This document shows, one piece after another, positions 20,629 through 28,727 of a stretch of 64,000 nucleotides of DNA (the stretch's first letter is position 1; each line of letters opens with the position of its first letter). The stretch covers positions 3,183,001 to 3,247,000 of the forward strand of contig NZ_CCXR01000001.1 in assembly GCF_000821085.1 (NCBI RefSeq). The letters run 5' to 3'. The stretch comes from Bacillus sp. B-jedd (GTDB lineage: Bacteria; Bacillota; Bacilli; Bacillales; Cytobacillaceae). The position numbers were made by a program, and so were the translations under genes. The notes beneath the pieces were generated by a model. It had not been told where the DNA came from. It saw only the letters and a list, made by a program, of their open reading frames with translations, and ran no database searches.

Positions 20629-20993
20629 GGTGCAGTGCGGCCCATTTCCAGAAACTCGGCATGGACGTCTATGTTCGCTCCCAATAGGACCATCGCCAGA
20701 TGATGATAAGGGGCAGTTGCTACCTCTTTATACATTTTATCAATATATAAATGCTCAGCTTCCGGATATTCCCGCCTGAATTGGCGGCGCAGTTTCTCAC
20801 CAGCTTCATCGGCATCAGCCAATACGTACACTTCCCTATCTCCGAAGGAATCAATTAATTCATCAAGTTTGTAAAGGGAAATGGTCCCGTTTGTGCAAAT
20901 CACCTCTACCCGGTCTTTAATAATTCCAAGTAGCTTTTTCTTGTCTGATCTGCCTTCGACTATGATAATTTTATCCGCGTATTCTTCACTCAT
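20625..20993 (-). CDS. yusF: YusF, Toprim-domain protein
   Basis: 122 residues forming a stand-alone Toprim domain: the glutamate in KIIIVEGRSDK and the acidic motif LADADEAGEKLRR mark the metal site used by primases, topoisomerases and RNase M5-like nucleases. B. subtilis YusF is the homologue; its substrate is unknown. ATG 20993 follows AGGTG; a GTG nine bases upstream is also in frame. Coupled to yusE. Confidence 0.9.
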   Translation of the reverse strand: MSEEYADKIIIVEGRSDKKKLLGIIKDRVEVICTNGTISLYKLDELIDSFGDREVYVLADADEAGEKLRRQFRREYPEAEHLYIDKMYKEVATAPYHHLAMVLLGANIDVHAEFLEMGRTAP

Positions 20994-21154
20994 AGGAATC
21001 ACCTGCAGGAAAGTAGTTGGTATTAGCTTATTCAGACAGAATAATTTTGTGTAGTCTCCTGTTCTGATTCAACTATACCACTATGCCTAAATTGCATACA
21101 GGAGTTTGATTTCCGGCAGCCAAGCAGGTTGGCATGTCGGGCAAAAAACGGCTG

Positions 21155-21394
21155 CTAACACCAACCGCCTTGATCGCAGTCTGTATACTTCGCATCAGGC
21201 TGTTCAATCATTGAAGCATTCTGATAAATCCTCTGGCTGTCCACTGCAAAGCGCTGATCTAACTCGAATTCAGCCTTTCCATTAAGCAGAATCCGGCCAA
21301 TCGCTTCCTTCTCTAGATAAAGTTCTATTTCCCCGTTTTTTAGTTTTCCAACCACTCGGTCGGTTATATCAAGTTTCGTTTCACGCAATGCCAT
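21155..21394 (-). CDS. yusG: YusG, DUF2553 family protein
   Basis: 79-residue acidic protein matching B. subtilis YusG in position and size. It shows no catalytic motif and its function is unknown. It ends in CDQGGWC. AAAAGGGTG is upstream of the ATG. Confidence 0.82.
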   Translation of the reverse strand: MALRETKLDITDRVVGKLKNGEIELYLEKEAIGRILLNGKAEFELDQRFAVDSQRIYQNASMIEQPDAKYTDCDQGGWC

Positions 21395-21487
21395 CCCATA
21401 TCACCCTTTTGTTTTTTTCTTTATTCTGCCCGGGGCTATGGAAAGGCATAAATGGGAAAGTCAGGGCTTTTTATTACAAGGGGAGCC

Positions 21488-21521
21488 CTCAAAAAGGCCG
21501 TCCATTCAAATGGACGGCCCT
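21488..21521 (-). terminator. terminator of gcvH
   Basis: Minus strand GGCCGTCCATT / AATGGACGGCC followed by TTTTTGAGG. Confidence 0.9.
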
Positions 21522-21527
21522 AGTTGA

Positions 21528-21908
21528 TTATTCGTTTGTCATTTCTTCATACTGTTCTGCAGTCATAAGGTTGTCCATCTCACTGGAGTCGGAAAGCTCA
21601 ATCACAATCATCCAAGCTTTTTCATAAGGTGATTCGTTCACGAATTCAGGGCTGTCAGCCAGGTCTTCATTCACTTCTACAACTTTACCGCTTACCGGCG
21701 CATATAGCTCAGAAACAGTCTTAACAGACTCTACGCTGCCGAATGGCTCGTCAGCGGTTACTTCGTCGCCAACCTCGGGAAGCTCAACGAATACGATGTC
21801 GCCAAGCTCGGACTGGGCAAAGTGCGTGATGCCAATCCGTACTTTATCCCCTTCAACTTTTACCCATTCATGTTCTTCTGAATACCGCAAATCCTTTGGT
21901 GTAGTCAA
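21528..21908 (-). CDS. gcvH: glycine cleavage system H protein GcvH
   Basis: Lipoyl carrier of the glycine cleavage system; in bacilli it is also the entry point for lipoyl relay to other enzymes. 126 residues with the modified lysine Lys63 in [15 protein letters not shown]. The start is TTG at 21908, seven bases after GGAGGG; no ATG is available. LipA, which builds the lipoyl group, is at the left end of the window. Confidence 0.96.
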   Translation of the reverse strand: MTTPKDLRYSEEHEWVKVEGDKVRIGITHFAQSELGDIVFVELPEVGDEVTADEPFGSVESVKTVSELYAPVSGKVVEVNEDLADSPEFVNESPYEKAWMIVIELSDSSEMDNLMTAEQYEEMTNE

Positions 21909-21998
21909 TGCTATCCCTCCACAATGTTTTGTATTATCTATTATCGATCAAAAGCAATCGATAGTACCATGAATGCCGGAGTCCGGCAGCAGGTTCCC

Positions 21999-22355
21999 TT
22001 AAAGCCACGTACTTTTATACTCGTCTTCCTTGAAGCCGACTGTCACCTTGTTCCCATCCGTCAGAATTGGCCTCTTCAACAGCATTCCGTCCGACGCCAA
22101 AATATCAAGGAGTTCATCCTCCGAAGCAGTTTTAACCTTATCCTTCAGGCCAAGCTCCCTGTATTTCTGGCCGCTGACATTAAAGAATTTTTTCAATTCA
22201 AGTCCGCTGTTTTTGTAAAGCGTGCCAAGTTCCGAACGCGTTGGCGGATGTTCCGCAATATGTATCGCATGATAAGAAATCCCATTCTCGTCAAGCCACT
22301 TTTTCGCATTCCTGCATGTACCGCATTTCGGATACCAGTAAAACGTCAATTCCAC
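21999..22355 (-). CDS. yusI: YusI, ArsC/Spx-like reductase family protein
   Basis: 118 residues, exactly the B. subtilis YusI length. The N terminus FYWYPKCGTCRNAKKWL carries a CxxC as in Spx, and LLKRPILTDG is the conserved ArsC-family arginine-proline loop. It may be a thiol-dependent regulator or reductase. I use GTG 22355, eight bases after AAGGAG; two upstream GTG codons are too close to the site. Confidence 0.88.
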   Translation of the reverse strand: MELTFYWYPKCGTCRNAKKWLDENGISYHAIHIAEHPPTRSELGTLYKNSGLELKKFFNVSGQKYRELGLKDKVKTASEDELLDILASDGMLLKRPILTDGNKVTVGFKEDEYKSTWL

Positions 22356-22609
22356 CCGCACCACTCCTTACGTTTCCTACCTAAAAATAGTACCATAATG
22401 AAGAAAAAAAGCATAATCCCGGTACCCGCTTAAAGTATTCGTCACCAAAGGTAAAAATCCTTCAAAATATTTAAGACTGCCACAAAATTGACATATAATT
22501 TTGAAAACCAAATTTCTCAGGTTTTTTTACATGGCACTTTAGAGGGCCTACTATATAGAAGGCATGCATTTTTAATTGCGCCAAATATAAATGTAAAGCT
22601 TATTGTGCC

Positions 22610-23386
22610 CTAAAGAAGGCCAACCAGCTTCAATCCGTGCATGATGCCGCCATCATTCACGTGGATTGTCTCATACCTAGCTGCTTCCTTCACCTCTGGG
22701 AGGGCATTGCCCATAGCGACGCTGTTCGGGACATACTTGAGCATTTCCATATCATTTAGGCCATCGCCGAATGCATATGCATTTTCAATTCTGAGGCCCA
22801 TAGCTTCGATAAGCTTTTCAATACCCTTTGCCTTAGAACCGCCAACAGGAAGGACATCGACGGAAACCGGATGCCAGCGGACAAAGTCGAACTCCTTGAA
22901 CGTCTCCACATAAGCCAATTCATCATCCTGCTCGCAAAAAAGGAGCGTCTGATAAATATCGCGGCCTCGGAAATATTCCGGCTCGTGCGTCGGGCCATTT
23001 TCCAGCTTAAGCGTTCCGATACTTTCTGTAATCCAATTATGTTCCGGCACACTCATTTTCATATCATCTGCATCCATATAAATGAGCGGATGGTTCTTTT
23101 CACCCGCGGAAATAGTCAGTGCCTCAAGTGCATTTTTATTTAAACAGTTCGTATATACCGGCTTCCCTTGCAGGACAACATATTGGCCGTTGAAACATAC
23201 ATATGTATCGATTCCCAATTCATCACGTAAATCCTTAAACATAAACGGGGCTCTTCCGGTCGCAATCGCCACTTCATGCCCTAATTCCTTCAGCCTAAAA
23301 ACCGCCTCTTTCGTCGAAGCCGGGAGCCGTTTCTCATCGTCTAGCAATGTACCGTCAATGTCAAAAAAAATAATGTTTTTTTCCAT
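22610..23386 (-). CDS. Cof-type HAD-IIB hydrolase (YkrA-like)
   Basis: 258 residues with the HAD motifs FFDIDGTLLD (nucleophile and acid/base Asp), IATGRAP, a central Lys and AFGDGLNDMEML. A large cap inserted between motifs II and III places it in subgroup IIB, whose members dephosphorylate sugar phosphates, FMN or PLP. It resembles B. subtilis YkrA. ATG 23386 follows AAAGGTG. Confidence 0.88.
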   Translation of the reverse strand: MEKNIIFFDIDGTLLDDEKRLPASTKEAVFRLKELGHEVAIATGRAPFMFKDLRDELGIDTYVCFNGQYVVLQGKPVYTNCLNKNALEALTISAGEKNHPLIYMDADDMKMSVPEHNWITESIGTLKLENGPTHEPEYFRGRDIYQTLLFCEQDDELAYVETFKEFDFVRWHPVSVDVLPVGGSKAKGIEKLIEAMGLRIENAYAFGDGLNDMEMLKYVPNSVAMGNALPEVKEAARYETIHVNDGGIMHGLKLVGLL

Positions 23387-23556
23387 GTCCAACACCTTTC
23401 TTTTGCAAAAAGCCTTGCTGCTATCATTCTTTCCATTGTACATAACTTTACTTCATTTATCCATTTGTCGAACCCCTTAATTTAACAGGAAGATTGTGTT
23501 AGGCAATTTGGTGAACATTCCTATATAATTTAGAAAAACAGCTATGGAGGATAACG

Positions 23557-23844
23557 ATGCAAGAAAATGGGGACCTTACACCTGTCCAGCAAAAGAATAA
23601 ATCAAAAATGACGATGATTGGCGTTGCTTTGATCATCCTGTCATGCCTATTTTACGCAGCGATCCTTCTCGTGCCCCTTTCCTCTTTCTCAACCGGGACT
23701 AAAGTCACCATTACAGCAGGACTTGTCATCGCTGGGGAAGCTACCTTCTGGATTGGCGGCATCATCCTGGGGAAAGAAGCCGTAACACGCTACCGTAAAA
23801 ATTTGAATCCGATGAATTGGTTCAAGGGCAAAAAGCAGCCATAA
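23557..23844 (+). CDS. two-helix membrane protein (transporter suffix domain type)
   Basis: 95 residues. A polar N terminus is followed by two hydrophobic helices separated by LSSFSTGTKV, and by a basic C terminus NPMNWFKGKKQP. This is the layout of the 'transporter suffix domain' proteins of Firmicutes, whose role is unknown. Strong site TGGAGGATAACG before the ATG. Monocistronic, with a bidirectional terminator downstream. Confidence 0.8.
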   Translation: MQENGDLTPVQQKNKSKMTMIGVALIILSCLFYAAILLVPLSSFSTGTKVTITAGLVIAGEATFWIGGIILGKEAVTRYRKNLNPMNWFKGKKQP

Positions 23845-23963
23845 AGTCTATTAGTGAGCGTTCTTTTCATCACCCACTGTTTAAATGAACCATTTGGACC
23901 TTTCAGGGCAGTTAATCTCCCAAGGGGGCGATCCTACTGACCGTTAAGGGTGAGAAAATATAA

Positions 23964-24006
23964 GAATGCCAGAGAACTGCTTAGGATGCAGGCTCTGGCA
24001 TTTTTC
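23964..24006. terminator. bidirectional terminator
   Basis: Stem AATGCCAGAG / CTCTGGCATT flanked by A/T-rich tracts on both sides, between the convergent genes ending at 23844 and 24011. Confidence 0.75.
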
Positions 24007-24010
24007 GGTC

Positions 24011-24442
24011 TTATATCTGTTTTCTGACAACCTTGGCCCAAGCCGCGACACGGTCGGCCGCACCTTTTCTCTCTCCGACAAGGTATACTTCGGAAATGGT
24101 CATCGCCCATTCCCTGTAAACCGGATCAGCCGGAACTTCCTTCATGACGTTCACAGCCCCCTCGGCAAGATTAGAAACTTGCTGGCGGATTTTGCTGATT
24201 GGCCATCCCCTGTCGTACGCCTCGCAATATACTTCACAAAAACGCCTCCATGCGGCATCCGTAAACAATGAAGGATGCTGGATGTTATAGCAGGCAACCG
24301 TCCAAAAATGCCGGCTAAGCAAATCGGGGTTTTCAGCCTCCCAGGAAATAATTTCATTCAATTGCCCCCGGCAATCAAGCCCGTTTGCCTCGGGCGCCCC
24401 GCATTCCGGACAGCATTTTTGAATATTAAGCAACCTGTTCAT
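24011..24442 (-). CDS. DUF5946-like protein
   Basis: 143 residues. An N-terminal CPECGAP with a following Cys suggests a metal-binding site, and HFWTVACYNIQHP is the conserved histidine block of the DUF5946 family as I recall it. Function unknown. The ATG has GGAGGTG upstream. It stands alone between terminators. Confidence 0.7.
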   Translation of the reverse strand: MNRLLNIQKCCPECGAPEANGLDCRGQLNEIISWEAENPDLLSRHFWTVACYNIQHPSLFTDAAWRRFCEVYCEAYDRGWPISKIRQQVSNLAEGAVNVMKEVPADPVYREWAMTISEVYLVGERKGAADRVAAWAKVVRKQI

Positions 24443-24872
24443 CCCTCAGCACCTCCGGTCAAATACACTATCTTCTATTGTTTATATTCTCTCTTTGTTA
24501 TGATTAAACCTTTCTATCCTCCCCTTTTTCAAAACTTATACCGTACCAAAGCTAGTGCACCGTCCCTCAATTTTACTCTCCATTTCAGTTGCACTCCTCT
24601 CAGTTCATTTACGGAATAGTCCAGATAGCAAAACAAGCTTCATTTTGCCCAAAACTTCTTTTTTAATAGTCTTTGAACAAAAACTCTTGAGCAGAGCGAG
24701 GAATGGAAAAATTTACTTTCACCTCTTTGTAATAGAAATAGGTCGATTTAACCTACCATTTTCCCTATGAATCTAGTATTTTGTAAAATATAAGAAATAT
24801 TTGTAACATAATCGAAATATATTCGTTTATATAGGTGTACAGATAAACAGAGAAGAAACCGAGGGGAAAGAG
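24443..24872. other. AT-rich gene-free stretch
   Basis: No coding frame with a ribosome binding site was found on either strand; the open frames here have unnatural composition. The last part, 24780-24860, is very AT-rich and is probably the promoter region of the deacetylase gene, but I could not fix a -35/-10 pair. Confidence 0.6.
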
Positions 24873-25928
24873 ATGGGGAAATTGTTTAAAAGCAAGAGGT
24901 TGAGGAGTTTTTTGGTTTGTATGTTGCTGGTGCCGCTCATTTATGGGGCGATTCTTGGGGTTGGTGCGTTAAAGTCCGATGCGAAAGCTGATAAGATTCC
25001 CAGTCCGCTAGTTTCCGCTTTGAAAAAAGATCCGGCGGCTGAAATTCCAAATTACGATCCAAACCTCCACCCTTCAAAACATATAGACTCCCTGGCTGAG
25101 CGGGATGATGTGGAGAAGCAGGAGCCGGTTGATGTGAAAAAGCAGGAACCCGTTGCCTCAGAAAAAAAGGAAAGCGAGCAAGTAAAGCAGCCTGAAGCGC
25201 CCAAGCCAGCCGTGAAGCCTGCTGTTAAACCACAGCCAAGTGCTCCGTCAAAGCAGCCGCAAACGCCAGCTCCTGCGCCGCCTCCTGCCCAAAAGCCCGC
25301 GCCTCCGGAAAAGCCTGTAAACTCCGGCAATGGACGGCCTGTTTACCTGACGTTCGATGACGGCCCGCACAAGGTATCGGGCCAGATCCTTGATGTGCTG
25401 GACAAATACAATGCGAAAGCAACTTTTTTCATGCTTGACGGCAATATGAATCAATATCCGGCCGCAGTTAAACGGATGGCTTCTTCAGGCCATAGTCTTG
25501 GATTGCACGGGGTTACTCATAGAAAAGATCTGTTTTATAAATCTTCTGAGTCAGTGATCGGGGAAATGAACCAGGCGAGAGCGACAGTCAAGAAAATTAC
25601 GGGCATTGATACTGTATTGATTCGCACTCCCTTTGGAAGTTCCCCCCACATGACGCCGGCCTATAAGCAGGCGGTCGTTGATAATGGATATAAAATGTGG
25701 GACTGGACGGTAGACAGCAGGGATTGGTTCTTCCGGGATGCCCGCTATGTTGATAGTGTAATAGAGCAGCTTGAAAAACAGCGCAACAGCAAGGGGCCGA
25801 TTGTAATTTTACTGCATGAGCGCCCGGAGACGCTCGCCCAGCTGCCTGCGCTGATGGAATACTTGAAGAGCCAAAATTACACATTCCAGCCGCTGAACAG
25901 CGAAATGGTACCCGTTCAACAGAGGTAG
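24873..25928 (+). CDS. cell-wall polysaccharide deacetylase (NodB/CE4 family)
   Basis: Membrane-anchored enzyme that probably removes N-acetyl groups from peptidoglycan sugars. 351 residues: an N-terminal anchor (residues about 10-30), a spacer rich in Pro, Lys, Glu and Ala (about 60-150) that would cross the wall, then the NodB domain. Catalytic motifs are TFDDGP (metal Asp and base), HGVTH (metal His), RTPFGS and ILLHERPET. It resembles the PgdA group; the exact substrate is not settled. GAGGGG site before the ATG. Array 2 follows directly downstream. Confidence 0.9.
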   Translation: MGKLFKSKRLRSFLVCMLLVPLIYGAILGVGALKSDAKADKIPSPLVSALKKDPAAEIPNYDPNLHPSKHIDSLAERDDVEKQEPVDVKKQEPVASEKKESEQVKQPEAPKPAVKPAVKPQPSAPSKQPQTPAPAPPPAQKPAPPEKPVNSGNGRPVYLTFDDGPHKVSGQILDVLDKYNAKATFFMLDGNMNQYPAAVKRMASSGHSLGLHGVTHRKDLFYKSSESVIGEMNQARATVKKITGIDTVLIRTPFGSSPHMTPAYKQAVVDNGYKMWDWTVDSRDWFFRDARYVDSVIEQLEKQRNSKGPIVILLHERPETLAQLPALMEYLKSQNYTFQPLNSEMVPVQQR

Positions 25929-26056
25929 TGTTGGAAAGTTTTCTGGCTAGATGCTAACGGAAAATCGAATATAAGTTTTTTATAGTTGGAGGCTGTCCCC
26001 AAAGTGCTTGTGTTGGGGCAGCCTTCTTCTATTTGGCTCCTTATGGTTGGTGGTGG

Positions 26057-26775
26057 GGCATCTATTCGACCGTAGAGAAATTTTCCGGCTCCTGCGGTCA
26101 TTGAGATCGATTCTATTCGACCGTAGAGAACTTTTCTGGCTCCTGTGGTCGTTGAGAAAGCTTCTAATCGACCGCACAGACCTTTTCTGGCCGCTACGGT
26201 CGTTGAGATCGTTTCTATTCGACTGTAGAGAACTTTTCTGGCTGCTACGGTCGTTGAGATTGATTCTATTCGACTGTAGAGAACTTTTCTGGCTGCTACG
26301 GTCGTTGAGAACGACTCTATTCGACCGCACAGAATATTTCCGGCCGCTAAGGTCGTTTAGAACAACTCTATTCGACCGTAGAGAACTTTTCTGGCTCCTG
26401 CGGTCGTTTAGAACAACTCTATTCGACCGCAGAGAACTTTTCTGGCTCCTACGGTCGTTTAAAAAAATTCTATTCGACCGCACAGAAATTTTCTGGCTGC
26501 TGCGGTCGTTGAGAACGACTCTATTCGACCGCACAGAAATTTTCTGGCTCCTGCGGTCGTTGAGACCGATTCTATACGACCGCACAGAAATTTTCTGGCC
26601 GCTACGGTCGTTTAGAACAACTCTATTCGACCGTAGAAAAATTTTCTTGCTCCTGCGGTCGTTGAGATCGATTCTATTCGTCAGTAAAGAATTTTTCCAG
26701 CCGCTACGGTCGTTGAGACCGATTCTATACGACCACACAGCACTTTTCCGCCCGCTAAAGTCGATAAGACCCCCA
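26057..26775. repeat. 51-bp tandem repeat array 2 (14 units)
   Basis: The unit marker GGTC starts at 26096 and recurs at exactly 51-bp steps up to 26708, with a degenerate last unit at 26759. Each unit has two dyads: CGACCG...CGGTCG about 28 bp apart around AGAAATTTTCT, and GTCGTTGAGAACGAC or variants. Both strands are open through the array (17-residue repeats such as LFDRTEIFWLLRSLRTT and RSNRVVLNDRS), but no start signal is present. It fills the gap between two convergent genes. Same family as array 1, with a different consensus. Confidence 0.95.
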
Positions 26776-26823
26776 TCCTACTGCAACTCGAATGTTCTTG
26801 ATCGGGCAAAGGTATATTTCCAT

Positions 26824-26857
26824 CATGAAAAACCGGAAAGCCAGGCTTCCCGGTCCC
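26824..26857 (-). terminator. terminator of the exported protein gene
   Basis: Minus strand ACCGGGAAGCC / GGCTTTCCGGT followed by TTTTCATG. Confidence 0.8.
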
Positions 26858-26894
26858 AAAGCATATGATTAAACAGTACCACTGGCCAGCCTTC

Positions 26895-27818
26895 TCAATC
26901 CCCAGCTTGTTCCTTCAGAATCACCCTGCCGGTGACGGCGGAAATTGCCTTTATTTCCTGGTGATCGATAAGGTAGACCTTCATCGGGATGTTGACAAAT
27001 TCCCATGAATCCGAGTACGTGACCGGCCCCTCCATGACAGCAGTTCCAATATTCTTCGCGTTAATTCCGTTTGCCTTAAGATGCTCGGCGGCTTCCTCCC
27101 AGCTCAAGTCGAGCGGCTCGCTCTTGACCGGCACCTGCAGCACATCATCAATGAGCCATTTGCCGTCCTCGTTCAGGGCAGTAATATAATAATTGAGGCC
27201 GAATGGAGTATATCCGGCATCCAAATCATCAGGCAGCTTCAAAGTTTTAATTTTAATTTTGCCCGGAGCATTTTCAATGATCTCCATCCGGATGCCAAAA
27301 TCCGGCGGGGACATACCTTCCCCGTACGTTTGGTTTAATTCAATCATAAGTTCGTCAAGCGAGCCCAGCCATTTCCTTGTCACCAGGTCTGAGACGGAAG
27401 GGTAAAACCCCTCGAGGTCGACGTCTTTTTCGGTGAGATTTTCTTTCCAGTATCCCTTTTCTTCCATATACTTGGCAGCCAGTTCATTAATTGCGAAATA
27501 TCCTTCCAAGAGCTCCCGTATTGCCGCAGGATCCATGGTTTCAATTTCATTGCTTCCAGAAGAATCCCCCATATCCGGTTGAGAGCCGGAACGTTTCCCT
27601 TCATCCTGTTTTGGCACATCGCCTTTTTGTTTTAAAGGCATTGGCTTCTCTTCCGATTGCTCGCCGCTGGACGGCTTTTCAGCCAGCAGGACCACGCCAG
27701 CCTTTTCCTCTTGAGGCGGAGCGCTTTCGGCCATGCCTTTCCCAGTCCACTTTACACTGCCGTATGCCAGCCCACCCAATAGGATGAAGACTGAGAGATA
27801 TAGACTAACCCTTCTCAT
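26895..27818 (-). CDS. exported or membrane-anchored protein of unknown function
   Basis: 307 residues. Residues 1-25 form a signal or anchor segment (LYLSVFILLGGLAYGSV). Residues about 30-95 are a low-complexity linker rich in Glu, Lys, Gln, Ser and Pro. The rest is a soluble alpha/beta domain with no motif I recognise. AGGGGCAGG precedes the ATG. It is monocistronic and converges on the deacetylase gene across array 2. A cell-surface role is likely from topology only. Confidence 0.8.
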   Translation of the reverse strand: MRRVSLYLSVFILLGGLAYGSVKWTGKGMAESAPPQEEKAGVVLLAEKPSSGEQSEEKPMPLKQKGDVPKQDEGKRSGSQPDMGDSSGSNEIETMDPAAIRELLEGYFAINELAAKYMEEKGYWKENLTEKDVDLEGFYPSVSDLVTRKWLGSLDELMIELNQTYGEGMSPPDFGIRMEIIENAPGKIKIKTLKLPDDLDAGYTPFGLNYYITALNEDGKWLIDDVLQVPVKSEPLDLSWEEAAEHLKANGINAKNIGTAVMEGPVTYSDSWEFVNIPMKVYLIDHQEIKAISAVTGRVILKEQAGD

Positions 27819-28090
27819 TATTCCTGCCCCTTTCTGAGGACATATCCTTTTTGCTAAAGTGTGAGAAGGGATCCTGCTTTATTAACGTATGTCCGAGGCA
27901 GCCGGTGCCCAAAATGCCCTCTCACTCTATTAGACGAAACAGTTTTCATGAAGGTGCTGTTTTTTCAAAATTTTTTAAAGCCTCACTTCCAAGCATTCCC
28001 ACTGCCTTGTATTTACATACCATGCCGGCGGCCCTACTGAATGGGCGGGGCCAAGTAGGATCGCCGACATCCTTCATCTCAGAAATAAAA
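27819..28090. other. gene-free stretch upstream of the exported protein gene
   Basis: Open frames here lack ribosome binding sites and have poor composition. I see nothing beyond the probable promoter zone of the gene at 26895. Confidence 0.5.
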
Positions 28091-28123
28091 GAAAACAAAA
28101 AACTGCCCAGGTTTCCAGGCAGT
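28091..28123 (-). terminator. terminator of the small gene at 28132
   Basis: Minus strand CTGCCTGG-AAA-CCTGGGCAG followed by TTTTTTGTTTTC, nine bases after a stop codon. Confidence 0.85.
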
Positions 28124-28131
28124 CGAGGAGG

Positions 28132-28299
28132 TCACTCAAATTTAGTTGTTAAAAATGTGGCTTTTTTGCCATGATAAGAGGCTTTGGCTATTAGCTTTGC
28201 TTTCAAATTATCGCAAAGGGCATCATTAGTCAGCCGCATGTTGTACCTATGTAAAAACAGATGAAAATAATACTTCCCTTTAAATAAGCTTTTCAACAC
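28132..28299 (-). CDS. small basic protein of unknown function
   Basis: About 55 residues. GTG 28299 (or the adjacent TTG 28296) lies 5-8 bases after GAGGGGG, and a strong terminator follows the stop codon, so this looks like a complete small gene. The product (LKSLFKGKYYFHLFLHRYNM at the N terminus) is basic, aromatic in its first third and then helical, with no signal peptide. The frame extends upstream without a site, so I do not use the longer form. Family not recognised. Confidence 0.6.
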   Translation of the reverse strand: MLKSLFKGKYYFHLFLHRYNMRLTNDALCDNLKAKLIAKASYHGKKATFLTTKFE

Positions 28300-28693
28300 A
28301 ATTACCCCCTCATTTACTCCGTATACCGCAGGGCCGTATCGGAAACTGGCTGGCATGGCTATTTTTATAGCTTTAGCCCCTCTAGTTTTGCGTCCCCGTT
28401 TTTCAGCGGGTTTGCCTTTATCGTACTATTTTGTGCTATAAGTAAATTTATCAAATCCTCATAAAACAATCAATTACGGAATACGGTTTATTCCTTTCCC
28501 TTTTTACCATCTATACGGGAGCTTAAACCTGGCTATTCCATTTTTTGAGGCCATCTTAATTATGTCACGGCATTACACCGAAAAAACCGGCTTAATTTAC
28601 CCTTCATTTACCTTAGGGCGTTAAACCGGTTTTGATAAGCCTATGTGTTATTACTCCTGGCCAAGCAGATAGTTGCCATTGCCCTGGCACACA
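28300..28693. other. gene-free stretch between the small gene and the gal operon terminator
   Basis: AT-rich with no supported ORF. Probably holds the promoter of the small gene at 28132. No RNA motif recognised. Confidence 0.5.
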
Positions 28694-28720
28694 AGAAAAA
28701 AAGGAGCCTTGATGGCTCCC
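28694..28720 (-). terminator. terminator of the gal operon
   Basis: Minus strand GGAGCC-ATCAA-GGCTCC followed by TTTTTTTC, just after galT. Confidence 0.88.
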
Positions 28721-28727
28721 TAAGTCC

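Noticed and set aside
22485..22510. TTGACATATAAT as a promoter on the plus strand
   Set aside because: The -35-like and -10-like words are adjacent with no spacer and no gene follows on that strand.
25980..26868. Long ORFs on both strands through array 2 (up to 286 codons)
   Set aside because: They exist because the 51-bp unit is a multiple of three and lacks stop codons in those frames. No ribosome binding site or plausible start, and both strands are open at once.
27851..28174. Plus-strand ORF of 107 codons
   Set aside because: No ribosome binding site, unnatural composition, and it runs over the terminator of the small minus-strand gene.
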